64,000 bases of DNA from Acidimicrobiaceae bacterium (GCA_003153575.1 PLZW01000012.1:29388-93387); one strand, 5' to 3'. Positions 17,649-26,896 are shown, numbered from the stretch's first letter. Notes: generated by a model from the sequence alone, not told the origin. A program made the numbers and translations.

Positions 17649-20165
17649 ATGAGCCACCACGCGTGGTCCCGGAGGACGACGCGACTGTTTGCCGGCGCGC
17701 CCATGCTCCTGGTGGTCACCCTCGGCGCCGGGTCGGTAGCCGCCGCCGTTCACCAGGCGGGTCCCGCATCCGCTGTCGTCCGGACCTGTCCCCGCCCGTC
17801 GGTCCCAGCCGGCATCTACGGGATGGTCGCCGCCCGCGCCCCCTTCGGTTGCACCGCCTCGACCTCGGTGGCAGGCGCCGTGTCGCACGCTGCCCGCGCC
17901 GGTGAGGCGAACCCCACGTACAATGGGGGCAACCCCCCACTCGCCTACGGCGGGGGCCCGGTGGTCGGCACCCCCACCACCACCGGACAGAACACGATCA
18001 ACCCCATCTTCTGGGCCCCCGCCGGCTACACCTTCCCCAACGGCTACCGGTCCGGTATCACCACGTTCCTGGCCGACGTGGCCGCCGACAGCGGCAAGGC
18101 CTCCAACGTCTACGCAGTGGGAACCCAGTACACCGACGGACAGCTCACCGGCTCGCCCCACCTCAGCTACGACATCCACGTCGGGGCCGAGGTGAACGCG
18201 ACCGACGCCTACCCGACCGTCGGCGGGTGCACGCCCGACAACGCCTACAGCGAGTCTTTCACGACGTGCATCACGGACCAGCAGATGCAGAGTGAGATCT
18301 CGACCGTACTGGCCGCCGACAGCCTGCCCACCGGTATGGGCGACATCTACCTGGTGGTATTCCCACCGAACGTCGAGACCTGTGCCGACGTCAACGACGC
18401 GGCACTCGGCGGCGCCTGCTCGGACACCAACTACCCGGGGTTCTGCGCCTACCACAGCGCCTTCTCCACCGCCTCGGGCCAGGCCCTCTACGCCAACATC
18501 CCCTTCCCCACCGACTACTACTACGACTGCCTGATCCCGCAGGCGCCCAGCGGCTCGAACGTCCTCGACTCCACCTTGAGCATGATCAGCCACGAACACA
18601 ACGAGACGATCACCGACCCGCTGGGCAATGCCTGGATCGACAGCGTCGGGAACGAGGACGGCGACGAGTGCGGGTGGATGTTCGGGAGCCCGCTCGGCGG
18701 GGCGGCCGGCTCGCAGTGGAACCAGGTGATCAACGGCGACCACTACTACCTCCAACAGGAGTTCTCCAATGAGGACTATGCCCTGAACCACGCCAACGGC
18801 TGCGCGCTGACCCAGTCCGTGCCGGTGGCAACGGTTGCGGTGACCACGCCCCATCCGACCGCCGCCGTGGCCACCGCCTTCGACGGCCGCGCCTCGACCG
18901 ACCCCAACGTCCCGAACGGGATCACCGACTGGTCCTGGGACTTCGGCGACGCGTCCTCATCGGCCACCGGTGCGACGCCTGTCCACACCTACTCCTCCGC
19001 CGGCACCTTCCCGGTCACCCTCACGGTGACCGATGTGGACGGCTTCGCCGCGTCGACCACCCAATCGGTGACCGTGGCGCCGGCGTCACCACCGAGCGCC
19101 CCCACGTTCACCGCGGCCTCGCCGCCCCTGGAGGCCACGGTGGCCAAGCACTACTCCTACACCTTCGCAGCCTCGGGTAGTCCGGCCCCGAGCTTCTCCC
19201 TGTCCGGCGGGCCGGCGTGGCTCTCGATCTCCGCGGTCGCCGGCACCGTGACGGCAACGCCCCCCGCCGGCACGACCTCGTTCTCCTACTCCGTCGTTGC
19301 CGCCAACGGCGTGGACCCATCCCCGACCGTCGGTCCGTTCGTGGTGACGGTGGGGATCTCGTCCGGTCCCCAGAACAAGACCCACGGGTACTGGTTGGTC
19401 GGGTCCGACGGTGGGATCTTCTCGTTCGGTGATGCGGGCTTCCACGGCTCGACCGGTGCCCTCGTGCTGCAGCGCCCGGTAGTCGGGATCACCCCGACCT
19501 CGGACCGGGCCGGCTACTGGCTGGTGGGGTCCGACGGCGGCGTCTTCGCCTTCGGCGACTCCGGCTACCACGGCTCGCTTCCCGGACTCGGGTTCGCCCC
19601 GGCCGGGGACACCAGCGGCCGGCCGGCCCTGGCCGCGCCGATCGTCGCCATGGTGCCCTCCTCGGACGGCGCCGGCTACTTCATGGTGGCCGCCGACGGC
19701 GGGGTGTTCGCCTTCGGGGACGCCCGCTTCGCGGGATCCTGTCCGGGGATCGGCGGCTGCGCCGGTGCCGCGGTGGCCGTCATGCCCGACGCCTCGGGCA
19801 ACGGCTACTGGCTGATCACGTCCACCGGCAGCGTCTACGCCTTCGGCGATGCCCGCTACTTCGGCGCACCACCGGTCAGGTCGGTGAGCGTCACCTCGGC
19901 GGTGCGTACCCCGGACGGGGGCGGCTACTGGATCCTCTTCGCCGACGGTCAGGTCACCGGCTTCGGCGACGCCGTCGCCCACGGCGATCCGGCCGGTGCC
20001 CTGGGCGGGGACCGCGCCACCGCCATCTTCTCCACGGCCGACGGCGCCGGCTACTGGGTGGCCACCGCCGCCGGCGCGGTCTACGCCTACGGCGACGCCC
20101 CGCCCGACGGCGGCATGGCCGGGGCCCACCTCAACGCTCCGATCATCGCCGCATCGGGCTGGTAG
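17649..20165 (+). CDS. Large secreted protein: metallopeptidase-like domain, PKD domain and six GYWLV/DGG/FGDA repeats
   Basis: 838 residues with an N-terminal signal segment (about 1-40). Residues about 90-375 match a family of secreted actinobacterial proteins in which SHEHNETITDP (His315, Glu316, His317, Glu319) followed by GDECGW suggests a zinc-peptidase-like site related to the EXORDIUM/phosphate-induced group; activity is unproven. A PKD domain spans about 396-477 (WDFGD, SAGTFPVTLTVTD), then an Ig-like segment (about 480-572). From about 579 to the C-terminus are six repeats of about 40 residues with consensus GYW-hh--DGGhFhFGDA-h-G, probably a beta-propeller-like surface module. No sortase signal or C-terminal anchor is visible. 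It is probably an adhesin-like or degradative secreted protein. Confidence 0.85.
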   Translation: MSHHAWSRRTTRLFAGAPMLLVVTLGAGSVAAAVHQAGPASAVVRTCPRPSVPAGIYGMVAARAPFGCTASTSVAGAVSHAARAGEANPTYNGGNPPLAYGGGPVVGTPTTTGQNTINPIFWAPAGYTFPNGYRSGITTFLADVAADSGKASNVYAVGTQYTDGQLTGSPHLSYDIHVGAEVNATDAYPTVGGCTPDNAYSESFTTCITDQQMQSEISTVLAADSLPTGMGDIYLVVFPPNVETCADVNDAALGGACSDTNYPGFCAYHSAFSTASGQALYANIPFPTDYYYDCLIPQAPSGSNVLDSTLSMISHEHNETITDPLGNAWIDSVGNEDGDECGWMFGSPLGGAAGSQWNQVINGDHYYLQQEFSNEDYALNHANGCALTQSVPVATVAVTTPHPTAAVATAFDGRASTDPNVPNGITDWSWDFGDASSSATGATPVHTYSSAGTFPVTLTVTDVDGFAASTTQSVTVAPASPPSAPTFTAASPPLEATVAKHYSYTFAASGSPAPSFSLSGGPAWLSISAVAGTVTATPPAGTTSFSYSVVAANGVDPSPTVGPFVVTVGISSGPQNKTHGYWLVGSDGGIFSFGDAGFHGSTGALVLQRPVVGITPTSDRAGYWLVGSDGGVFAFGDSGYHGSLPGLGFAPAGDTSGRPALAAPIVAMVPSSDGAGYFMVAADGGVFAFGDARFAGSCPGIGGCAGAAVAVMPDASGNGYWLITSTGSVYAFGDARYFGAPPVRSVSVTSAVRTPDGGGYWILFADGQVTGFGDAVAHGDPAGALGGDRATAIFSTADGAGYWVATAAGAVYAYGDAPPDGGMAGAHLNAPIIAASGW

Positions 20166-20183
20166 AACGACCGGGATCCGATC

Positions 20184-20206
20184 GACCGGGGGGAATCCCT
20201 CCGGTC
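20184..20206. terminator. Hairpin between convergent genes
   Basis: An inverted repeat with outer arms GACCGG / CCGGTC and a nearly continuous stem (one G-T pair) closes on a very short loop. It lies between the secreted repeat protein (stop 20165) and the convergent hydrolase (stop at 20205). Confidence 0.5.
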
Positions 20207-21113
20207 ACTGCCGACGCCGGGGCTCGGAGTGGTCCCAGTCGGCCAGCAGGGTGCGCAGCGCGGTGAGCAGGATCAGCGGCTGGTCCAGCATGGCGTGGTG
20301 ACCGGCCTCGGGGATCTCGATGACCGGGGTCACGCGGCCCAGCTCGTCGTACATGAACCGGCCGATGTCCCGGGTGACGAGGCCGTGCTCGGAGCGCAGC
20401 AGGGCGAAACGGCACCGGACCCGGGACAGGTAGGGCAGAGCCACGCTGCGCATCCCGCCGCTGAACTGGGCGAACACCTCGCGGTCGAACTTCCACTGGA
20501 ACCCCCCGTCGGTCGGCCGCACCGAGTGGTGGGCCACGTGGTCCATGACGAAGTCGAGGTAGTGGTCCTGGGCCGGCACCGTCCGGAAGTGGGCCAGGGC
20601 GTCCTCCCGGGTCGGGTAGACCCTCGGTTGGCCGAACGCCTCCTTCAGGCGGTAGGAGGCGATCTCGGGGTCCGGCTCGGTGACGGGCGAATCGCACACG
20701 ATGGCGCCGCTCACCGCCGCGCCGTGGCGGGCGGCCGTGCCGATCGTCACGAACCCGCCCATCGAGTGCCCCACGACGACGGGGGGACCGGCGATGTCGC
20801 CGGCCGCCGCCACGGCCATGACCTCGTCCGTCCACTGTTCGAGCGAGTACGACGACCGGTGGCCGCTGTCGCCGTGGCCGGAGAGGTCGATGCACACGAC
20901 CCGGAACTCCTCGGCGAATGTCGCCGCCACGTGGGTCCACCAGTGGGCGTGGGCCCCGCCGCCGTGGACGAAGACCAGGCCGCGTGTGCCGGGCGTCCCG
21001 AAAGTGAGTGCGTGGATGGGGCAGCCGGCCACGTCGACCAGCAGGTCCCCCTGCGGCACGGACAGCGCCCGGGTGAACCAGTCGGGGGCGTCGGGTAGCG
21101 GTTGGTAGCTCAT
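20205..21113 (-). CDS. Alpha/beta-fold hydrolase
   Basis: A 302-residue soluble alpha/beta-hydrolase with oxyanion motif HGGGAHAHWW, the LSGHGDS strand, nucleophile elbow GHSMGG and a C-terminal AGHHAMLD with the catalytic His. It resembles meta-cleavage-product or epoxide-type hydrolases of catabolic operons. Start: ATG 21113 overlaps the stop of the upstream dehydrogenase by 4 bases (ATGA). It is the last gene of a three-gene operon (Rieske oxygenase, 2-hydroxyacid dehydrogenase-like, hydrolase), so it probably opens or hydrolyses a product of the oxygenase. Substrate unknown. Confidence 0.88.
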   Translation of the reverse strand: MSYQPLPDAPDWFTRALSVPQGDLLVDVAGCPIHALTFGTPGTRGLVFVHGGGAHAHWWTHVAATFAEEFRVVCIDLSGHGDSGHRSSYSLEQWTDEVMAVAAAGDIAGPPVVVGHSMGGFVTIGTAARHGAAVSGAIVCDSPVTEPDPEIASYRLKEAFGQPRVYPTREDALAHFRTVPAQDHYLDFVMDHVAHHSVRPTDGGFQWKFDREVFAQFSGGMRSVALPYLSRVRCRFALLRSEHGLVTRDIGRFMYDELGRVTPVIEIPEAGHHAMLDQPLILLTALRTLLADWDHSEPRRRQ

Positions 21114-22126
21114 CGGCGGTGCTCCTTGATGGCGTCGGTGATGTCGTGCTCGAGCGGCCGGCCGGACAGCCACCGGTCGAGGTTGGCCCCGAACAGGTCG
21201 GCCTGGCGCTGGAACCGGCCGATCCCGCCGGCCGCGTTGTGGGGGGTGACCCGCACCCGGGGGTGGGTCCAGAAGGGATGGTCGGGAGGGAGCGGTTCGG
21301 TCCCGAACACGTCGAGGACGGCGGCGACCGGGGTACCGGTGTCGAGCGCGGCGAGCAGGGCGGCCTCGTCGACGAGGGCACCCCGCCCCACGTTCACCAG
21401 CACGCAGCCCGGGCGCATGGCGTCCAGGAAGGCGGCGTCGACCAGATGGTGGGTGCTGACCGTTGCCGGGGCGGACAGGACCACGACGTCGGCCTCGCCG
21501 ACCACCTCGCCCAGACGGTCCGGAGTGACGACCCGGTCCGCCGGGTCCGATGCCGAGGGGGTACGCCGGCACCCGATGACCTCGGCGCCCAGGGCCCGGG
21601 CCCGCACCGCCACCGCGCCGCCGATGTGCCCGAGGCCGATGATCAGCCAGGTGGAGCCGGCCACTTCCCGCCAGTCGTGGATCCGCCACTCGAAGGCCTC
21701 GGCCTGGCGCCGCCACTTGCCGACCGCCTGGAACTCGTCGAGCACCGCCCTCAGGACGAATTCGGCGATGGGCAGACTGTTGACGTGGGCGTTGGACACC
21801 CGCACGCCGTGTTCGGCCATCAGGCGGAACGGCTCGGCGTCGTAGCCGGCGGCCGGCGACTGGTACCACCGCAGCGAGGGGCAGTCGACCAGGAAACGGA
21901 AGAAGGCGGCCAGCGGCGCGCCCTCCCGGAACAGGTCGGATGTGCCCCAGGCCGCCTCCGGCCGGGCCTTGGCCCACGCCACGCCGGCCCCCGAGTCGCC
22001 CGTGAGGCTCCCGTCGGCTTCCATGATCAGCCAGGACACATCCGTTCGGGCCAGCTGGTCGGCGAAGGAGTCGTGGGCGGTGCGGGTGAGGAGGGTGAGC
22101 ACCCGGTCACCCGTGGCCGACGGCAT
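21110..22126 (-). CDS. D-2-hydroxyacid dehydrogenase family protein
   Basis: 338 residues with the NAD(P) Rossmann motif GLGHIGGAVA. The three catalytic elements are visible: Arg in VNVGRGALVDE, Glu in FGTEPLPPDHPFW and His in TPHNAAGG. The family reversibly reduces 2-keto acids to D-2-hydroxy acids. The first about 100 residues are divergent from better-known members. Its 5' end overlaps the Rieske gene stop by 20 bases and its 3' end overlaps the hydrolase gene by 4, so it is firmly inside the operon. A catabolic role on the oxygenase product is inferred. Confidence 0.87.
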   Translation of the reverse strand: MPSATGDRVLTLLTRTAHDSFADQLARTDVSWLIMEADGSLTGDSGAGVAWAKARPEAAWGTSDLFREGAPLAAFFRFLVDCPSLRWYQSPAAGYDAEPFRLMAEHGVRVSNAHVNSLPIAEFVLRAVLDEFQAVGKWRRQAEAFEWRIHDWREVAGSTWLIIGLGHIGGAVAVRARALGAEVIGCRRTPSASDPADRVVTPDRLGEVVGEADVVVLSAPATVSTHHLVDAAFLDAMRPGCVLVNVGRGALVDEAALLAALDTGTPVAAVLDVFGTEPLPPDHPFWTHPRVRVTPHNAAGGIGRFQRQADLFGANLDRWLSGRPLEHDITDAIKEHRR

Positions 22127-23117
22127 CGGCTACCAGCCGCTGGACGAGCGCCACGCCGGCCTCGTGGCGGGGGCTGAGCACCCCGGGCCGGACCAGGCCG
22201 GACTCCAGGTTGCGTTGCACCGCCTCGCAGATGGCCCGGTCCTCGTCGAGGATGGCCAACGAGCTGGCCACGGCCCCGTCGACCTCGTCGTCCGGCGTGC
22301 CGGGCGCGAAGGCGAAGGTGTACTCGACGCGGGTCGAGGCGGGCCCTGTCGGCCAGTAGCTCTCCAGGCACATGCCCGTGGGATAGAGGTTGAGGGCCAG
22401 GCCGGGAAAGTGCCACAGCCAGGCGCCGTCGGTCACCGCGCCGTCCCGGGTCGGGGCGGCATGGACGGTGACGGCACCGTCGATGACCACCTCGTAGCGC
22501 GAGGCGTCGATCTGCCGGTTGAGCCCGGGATGCACGAGGGGGATGTGGTAGCCCTCCTGATAGTTCTCGGCGTAGACCTTCCAGTTGACGGCGAGGTCGT
22601 GGCTCGACCGGTGGGTCACCGCGTAGGTCTCCATGGGGAAGGACGCACTGTGTCGGGCGACCGCCCCCAGCCACGCCTCGAGGTCGGGCTCGGCGGGGTC
22701 GAGGGAGACGAACAGCAACCCCCGCCAGGTGGCCACCCGGGCCGCTACCAACGAGAACGACGCGGCGTCCGGTTCGGCGCCGAAGTCGCGGGCGGAGGTG
22801 AGACGGCCGTCGAGGGCATAGGCCCAACCGTGGTAGCGGCAGACGAAGCGGCCACAGGTGCCCGACCCCTCGTCGACCAGCGGTCCGGCCCGGTGCCGGC
22901 ACACGTTCTGGAAGGCCCGCAGGGTCCCGGCGTCGTTGACGACGACCAGGGGGTACCCCGCCACCCAGACCGACACGTAGGAGCCGGGGGGCGCCACCGC
23001 GGAGGCGACGCCGACCGCGGTCCACTCCCGGGCGAACACGACGCGCCGCTCGACTTCGTACCGGTCCGGGTCGACATACGTCCGGGCCGCGGGTACGCCG
23101 GTGGTCTCGGTGGTCAC
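22107..23117 (-). CDS. Rieske non-haem iron oxygenase, alpha subunit
   Basis: A 336-residue aromatic-ring-hydroxylating or demethylating oxygenase. The Rieske cluster motif C-R-H ... C-R-Y-H-G-W is at about residues 65-87, and the mononuclear iron motif EGYHIPLVHP supplies the two His. The length matches the shorter homotrimeric alpha-only class (vanillate demethylase or carnitine oxygenase-like). An electron-donor reductase is not encoded nearby. Start: GTG 23117, preceded by GGGAGAGG; the longer frame to 23852 is antisense to the crotonase gene and is rejected. It is the first gene of the operon with the dehydrogenase and hydrolase. It may act on choline-like, aromatic or terpenoid substrates; not determinable. 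Confidence 0.9.
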   Translation of the reverse strand: MTTETTGVPAARTYVDPDRYEVERRVVFAREWTAVGVASAVAPPGSYVSVWVAGYPLVVVNDAGTLRAFQNVCRHRAGPLVDEGSGTCGRFVCRYHGWAYALDGRLTSARDFGAEPDAASFSLVAARVATWRGLLFVSLDPAEPDLEAWLGAVARHSASFPMETYAVTHRSSHDLAVNWKVYAENYQEGYHIPLVHPGLNRQIDASRYEVVIDGAVTVHAAPTRDGAVTDGAWLWHFPGLALNLYPTGMCLESYWPTGPASTRVEYTFAFAPGTPDDEVDGAVASSLAILDEDRAICEAVQRNLESGLVRPGVLSPRHEAGVALVQRLVADAVGHG

Positions 23118-23208
23118 CGCCTCTCCCTTCGTCGTGCCGGCTCGTAACTCCGCCTCATCATGCCAGCGGACCGGTGGGGCGACCGCTCCCGGTGGTAGAG
23201 AGGTGGGC

Positions 23209-23994
23209 GTGATCACCACCGAACGCCACGGCCCCGTCGCCCTCGTCATCCTCGACCGTCCCGAAGCCCGCAATGCACTGACCGGGGCCATGATCGCTGC
23301 GCTGGCCGACGCCCTGGACGATGCCGACGCCGATCCGGACGTCGCCGCCGTGGTGCTGACCGGTCGGGACCCGGCATTCTGCGCCGGCCTCGACTTGACC
23401 GACCTGGCCAAGACGTACGACGACGTGGCCGCCGCCCCGCGGAACGGCGGCGGGTCCAAACGTCCGGGTCCGCGCCGGGTCTTCGCCCCGGACATCACGG
23501 TGCCGTGCATCGGGGCGGTCAACGGGCCGGCGGTGACGGGTGGCCTCGAGCTGGCGCTCGGCTGCGACTTCCTCATCGCCTCGGAGCGTGCGTCCTTCGC
23601 CGACACCCACGCCCGGGTGGGCGTGCTGCCGGCCGGCGGGCTGACCATCCGCCTGCCCCAGCTCATCGGGGTCAACCGGGCCCGCCAGATGTCGCTGACC
23701 GGCAACTTCGTCGACGCCCCGACGGCGTGCGCCTGGGGCCTGGTCAACGAAGTCGTGCCCCACGCCGACCTGGTGCCCCGGGCGCTCGAGCTGGCCGGCG
23801 CCGTCGCCGAGTCCGACCCGGCGACCGTCGGCGAACTGCGGTCGATGTACAAGGCGCTGGCCCACCGGGGGGACGACGACGCCTACAAGGAGGAGGCCCG
23901 CTGGTCGCAGCGGTGGATGCGCGAGCGGTTCGACGCGTCGGCGTTCCAGGCCCGTCGGGACGGGATCATCCAGCGGGGGTCGTCCCAGCAGTAG
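23209..23994 (+). CDS. Enoyl-CoA hydratase/isomerase family protein
   Basis: A 261-residue crotonase-fold protein. The oxyanion hole segments (CAGLDL and NGPAVTGG) and the first catalytic Glu position (GGLELALGCD) are present, but the second Glu of classical hydratases falls on His in ADTHARVGVLP. This subgroup with a THARVG motif is common in actinobacteria, and hydratase activity is uncertain. Start: GTG 23209 with GAGAGG upstream; GTG 23203 is possible. It is divergent from the Rieske operon with a short promoter region between them, suggesting co-regulation in a catabolic pathway. Confidence 0.88.
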   Translation: MITTERHGPVALVILDRPEARNALTGAMIAALADALDDADADPDVAAVVLTGRDPAFCAGLDLTDLAKTYDDVAAAPRNGGGSKRPGPRRVFAPDITVPCIGAVNGPAVTGGLELALGCDFLIASERASFADTHARVGVLPAGGLTIRLPQLIGVNRARQMSLTGNFVDAPTACAWGLVNEVVPHADLVPRALELAGAVAESDPATVGELRSMYKALAHRGDDDAYKEEARWSQRWMRERFDASAFQARRDGIIQRGSSQQ

Positions 23995-24006
23995 GGCCCC
24001 CGCCAC

Positions 24007-24276
24007 TCAGGCCGGCGCGTAGCCGGCTCCGGTGAGCATCCGGCGGAGATCGACGACCTGTTGGGTGTCGATATCGGGACCCCGGGGGGCGTCGAAGGTC
24101 TGGGTCTCCCCGCCGAGCGCCACCCGGAACCGCCCGTCGTGGGCCTCCTCGACGTCGGCCACGGACTTGAGTAGCGACAGCACGTCGTGCCACTGGATGT
24201 TGTGGCTGGTCGGATGGGAGAACAGTTTCTCCACCGTCTTGCGGTGGTGGGCGTCCAGCTTGATGTCATCGGTCAT
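24007..24276 (-). CDS. Small conserved protein, HicA-like pattern
   Basis: An 89-residue protein reading TVEKLFSHPTSHNIQWHDVLSLL then GRFRVALGGETQTF. The SHNIQWHDV helix followed by an R-F-x-V-x-L-GG strand recalls the small dsRBD-like HicA fold and a family of actinobacterial proteins of unknown role. No HicB antitoxin gene is adjacent, so a toxin function is not supported. A GGAGG ribosome site precedes the ATG. It is convergent with the crotonase gene, 12 bases apart. Confidence 0.7.
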   Translation of the reverse strand: MTDDIKLDAHHRKTVEKLFSHPTSHNIQWHDVLSLLKSVADVEEAHDGRFRVALGGETQTFDAPRGPDIDTQQVVDLRRMLTGAGYAPA

Positions 24277-24395
24277 CCGGGACCTCCATGGTGCCGGCGC
24301 TCTGCCGGGGTCCCAGACTACGACTCGACCGACGGGGTACGAGAAGGGCCGTTCGTCCCTTCCGACCCGGATACGGGGCAGGTCCGCGTGCCAAC

Positions 24396-24830
24396 ATGGC
24401 GCCCATGGACGAGGCCTCCGCCAACAAGGAACGGGTCCAGCAGTTCTGGGCCACGCTGTACGCCCGCGATTGGGACGCCATCGCCGCGTTCTTCGCGGCG
24501 GACAGCGAATACACCGACGTCCCCTCGCCCGCCGACGACATCGCCCGGGGCCCGGACCAGGTGGTGGCCCGCCTCCGGCTCGGCCTGGAGAAGATCTCGG
24601 GCTACGAGCACGAGCTGCGTCTCATGGTGGCCGAGGGTGACACCGTGGTGACCGAGCACGCCGAGACGTGGCATTGGCACACCGGCGAGGTGGTCACGCT
24701 CCCCTTCGTCTCCGTCCAGGAACTCCGCGACGGGTCGATCATCCGATGGTGGGACTACTGGGACCTCTCCACGCTCATGAACGGGGCCCCGGCGTGGTGG
24801 ATCGAGGAGATCGCCAAGGGCTACCTCTGA
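24396..24830 (+). CDS. SnoaL / limonene-epoxide-hydrolase-like (NTF2 fold) protein
   Basis: About 144 residues in the NTF2-like fold: KERVQQFWATLYARDW helix, DSEYTDVPSPADD, GPDQVVARL, then paired strands ending IIRWWDYWDLSTLM. The final motif with Asp-Tyr-Trp-Asp is typical of the limonene-1,2-epoxide hydrolase/SnoaL-like group, which hydrolyse epoxides or isomerise small hydrophobic substrates. Start is uncertain: ATG 24396 or 24405, with no strong ribosome site. It is a single gene between two minus-strand genes. Confidence 0.78.
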   Translation: MAPMDEASANKERVQQFWATLYARDWDAIAAFFAADSEYTDVPSPADDIARGPDQVVARLRLGLEKISGYEHELRLMVAEGDTVVTEHAETWHWHTGEVVTLPFVSVQELRDGSIIRWWDYWDLSTLMNGAPAWWIEEIAKGYL

Positions 24831-24879
24831 GTCGACTCCGGCGGTCCGCCTCCCGGCGGGCCCTCACCGGGCGGCCCGA

Positions 24880-25968
24880 TCATCGGAGGACGACGACGGA
24901 GCGGAGGACCTCGCCGCGCTCCATGCGGTCAAAGGCCTCCTCGACGTCGTCGAGCCCGATCGTCTCGCTGACGAACGAGTCGAGGTCGAGCCGTCCCTGG
25001 AGGTAGAGGTCGACCAGCATCGGGAAGTCCCGGCTCGGCACGCAGTCCCCGTACCACGACGGCTTGAGCTGCCCACCACGGCCGAAGAAGTCGATCATGG
25101 GCAGGTCGATGCGCATGTCGGGCGTCGGCACGCCGACCTGGACGACCGTGCCCGCCAGGTCCCGGGCGTAGAACGCCTGTTCCAGCACCTTGGGATTGCC
25201 GACCGCCTCGATGCACACATCGGCGCCGTTGCCCCCGGTCAGGGCCTGAACCGCCGCCACCACGTCCTCGGTCGAGGCGTCGACCACAGCGGTGGCCCCG
25301 AACCCCCGCGCCAGCTCCAGCTTCCTGGCGTCGAGGTCGACGGCGATGATGGTCGACGCCCCGGCCAGCCTCGCCCCGGCCACCGCGGCGCAGCCGACCC
25401 CGCCGCAGCCGAACACGGCCACCGAGTCGCCGGTGCCGACCTCACCGGTCAGCATGGCGGCACCGAGGCCGGCCATGACGCCGCATCCGAGGAGGCCCAC
25501 CGCCTCGGGTCGGGCCGAGGGGTCGACCTTGGTGCACTGCCCGGCGGCCACCAGTGTCTTGTCGGCGAAGGCGCCGATGCCGAGCGCGGGGGACAGCGGC
25601 GTGCCATCGGCCAGCGTCATCTTCTGGGTGGCGTTGTGGGTGGCGAAGCAGTATTGCGGGCGGCCCCGGCGACACGACCGGCAGTTGCCGCAGACGGCCC
25701 GCCAGTTGAGCACCACGAAGTCGCCGGGGGCGACGGTAGTCACGTCGGGCCCGACGGCCTCCACCACACCGGCGGCCTCATGGCCGAGCAGGAACGGGAA
25801 GTCGTCGGAGATGCCGCCCTCGCGGTAGTGCAGGTCGGTGTGGCACACGCCGCAGGCCTGGACCCGCACCACGGCCTCGCCCGGCCCCGGGTCGGGCACC
25901 ACGATGGTCACCACCGACACGGGTCGGCCCTCGGCCAGCGCCACCACGCCACGCACCTCGCTCGCCAT
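24880..25968 (-). CDS. mscR: S-(hydroxymethyl)mycothiol dehydrogenase / mycothiol-dependent nitrosothiol reductase
   Basis: A 362-residue zinc alcohol dehydrogenase. It oxidises S-hydroxymethylmycothiol, the spontaneous adduct of formaldehyde and mycothiol, with NAD, and in mycobacteria also reduces S-nitrosomycothiol. The catalytic zinc ligands (CGVCHTD, GHEAAG), structural zinc cysteines ([15 protein letters not shown]) and Rossmann GCGGVGCAA are intact. The close match of internal segments such as [19 protein letters not shown] and VGVPTPDMR to mycobacterial enzymes supports the specific assignment. The AGGAG ribosome site precedes the ATG. It implies mycothiol synthesis in this organism. 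It is divergent from a TetR regulator. Confidence 0.92.
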   Translation of the reverse strand: MASEVRGVVALAEGRPVSVVTIVVPDPGPGEAVVRVQACGVCHTDLHYREGGISDDFPFLLGHEAAGVVEAVGPDVTTVAPGDFVVLNWRAVCGNCRSCRRGRPQYCFATHNATQKMTLADGTPLSPALGIGAFADKTLVAAGQCTKVDPSARPEAVGLLGCGVMAGLGAAMLTGEVGTGDSVAVFGCGGVGCAAVAGARLAGASTIIAVDLDARKLELARGFGATAVVDASTEDVVAAVQALTGGNGADVCIEAVGNPKVLEQAFYARDLAGTVVQVGVPTPDMRIDLPMIDFFGRGGQLKPSWYGDCVPSRDFPMLVDLYLQGRLDLDSFVSETIGLDDVEEAFDRMERGEVLRSVVVLR

Positions 25969-26189
25969 GTCCGTCTCCTGTCCGGTCGTCGGTCCGATCG
26001 GGCCACAGTGTGGCACGCAGACCCCGGGGGCCACCGGCCCACCTGGTCTGGTGCCGGTGCCCACTGGTACCGTGTCCCCGTCGGGCGTGGGCGGAGGCGT
26101 ACGTGTGGGGGCACCAGGCGGGGGCACCATGCGGTCCGAGCGGACTTCGTGGCCCACCCCCGGACGAGAGCGGGAAGGGAACGGTGTCC

Positions 26190-26852
26190 ATGGCACTCGA
26201 TCAGGCCGACGCGGTGCTCACACGCGCGACGGACAACCGGCGCGAGGACATGCTGCGCGCCGCACTCCACGTGATCGCCGAGCGCGGCTTCGTCGACGCG
26301 CGGATCGCCGACGTGGCCGAGCGGGCCGGCACCAGCCCGGCTCTGGTCATCTACTACTTCCAATCGAAGGACAACCTGTTGACTGAGGCCATCCGGTTGG
26401 CGGAGGACCGCTGGTTCGCACAGGGGGTCCAGAACATGGCGGCCATTCCCGACGCCGTGGGTCGGCTGGAGGAGATCGTCACCTGGATCTGTTTCCCACC
26501 GGTGGACGACGAGTTCCCCGACCCCTGGTCCCTGTGGATCGACCTGTGGGCCCGCTCCCAGCGCCACGCCGGAGTGGCCCGGGTCCGCGAGGAGTTCGAC
26601 GCCCGCTGGCGCGGCGCCATCGCCCGGGTGGTGGCCGACGGTCAGGTTGAGGGCACCTTCGCCGCCCCCGAACCGGTCGAGTTCGCCATCGTCCTCCTCG
26701 CCCTCCTCGACGGCCTGGCCGTGCAGATCGCCCTGGGCGACCCGGCGGTGGACCCGGCGCTCGCCCTCCGCGTGGCCATGGGCTTCGCGTCCCACAGCCT
26801 CGGTTTCACCTGGGCCGGAGCGTCGGCCCCCACCGTCGCCCTCCCGTCATGA
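26190..26852 (+). CDS. TetR/AcrR family transcriptional regulator
   Basis: 220 residues. The N-terminal helix-turn-helix is clear: [26 protein letters not shown], residues about 37-62, within the usual TetR_N pattern. The C-terminal domain resembles the TetR_C_6/BetI-like ligand-binding type. Start: ATG 26190 after GGGAAGGGAACGG. It is transcribed away from the mycothiol-linked dehydrogenase, with about 220 bases between starts, so it may control that gene and itself; no operator palindrome stands out. Confidence 0.88.
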   Translation: MALDQADAVLTRATDNRREDMLRAALHVIAERGFVDARIADVAERAGTSPALVIYYFQSKDNLLTEAIRLAEDRWFAQGVQNMAAIPDAVGRLEEIVTWICFPPVDDEFPDPWSLWIDLWARSQRHAGVARVREEFDARWRGAIARVVADGQVEGTFAAPEPVEFAIVLLALLDGLAVQIALGDPAVDPALALRVAMGFASHSLGFTWAGASAPTVALPS

Positions 26853-26858
26853 TCCGCC

Positions 26859-26896
26859 CCTGAGCATTCACACTTCTCTTGGGGCCCGTGCTCAGG
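26859..26896. terminator. Hairpin between convergent TetR and decarboxylase genes
   Basis: Perfect 8-bp arms CCTGAGCA (26859-26866) and TGCTCAGG (26889-26896) with a 22-base loop flank the convergent stop codons; the right arm includes the stop of the decarboxylase gene. Probable bidirectional terminator, moderate strength. Confidence 0.45.

Noticed and set aside
24007..24276. HicA toxin of a toxin-antitoxin pair
   Set aside because: The HicA-like resemblance is weak and no HicB partner gene adjoins it.
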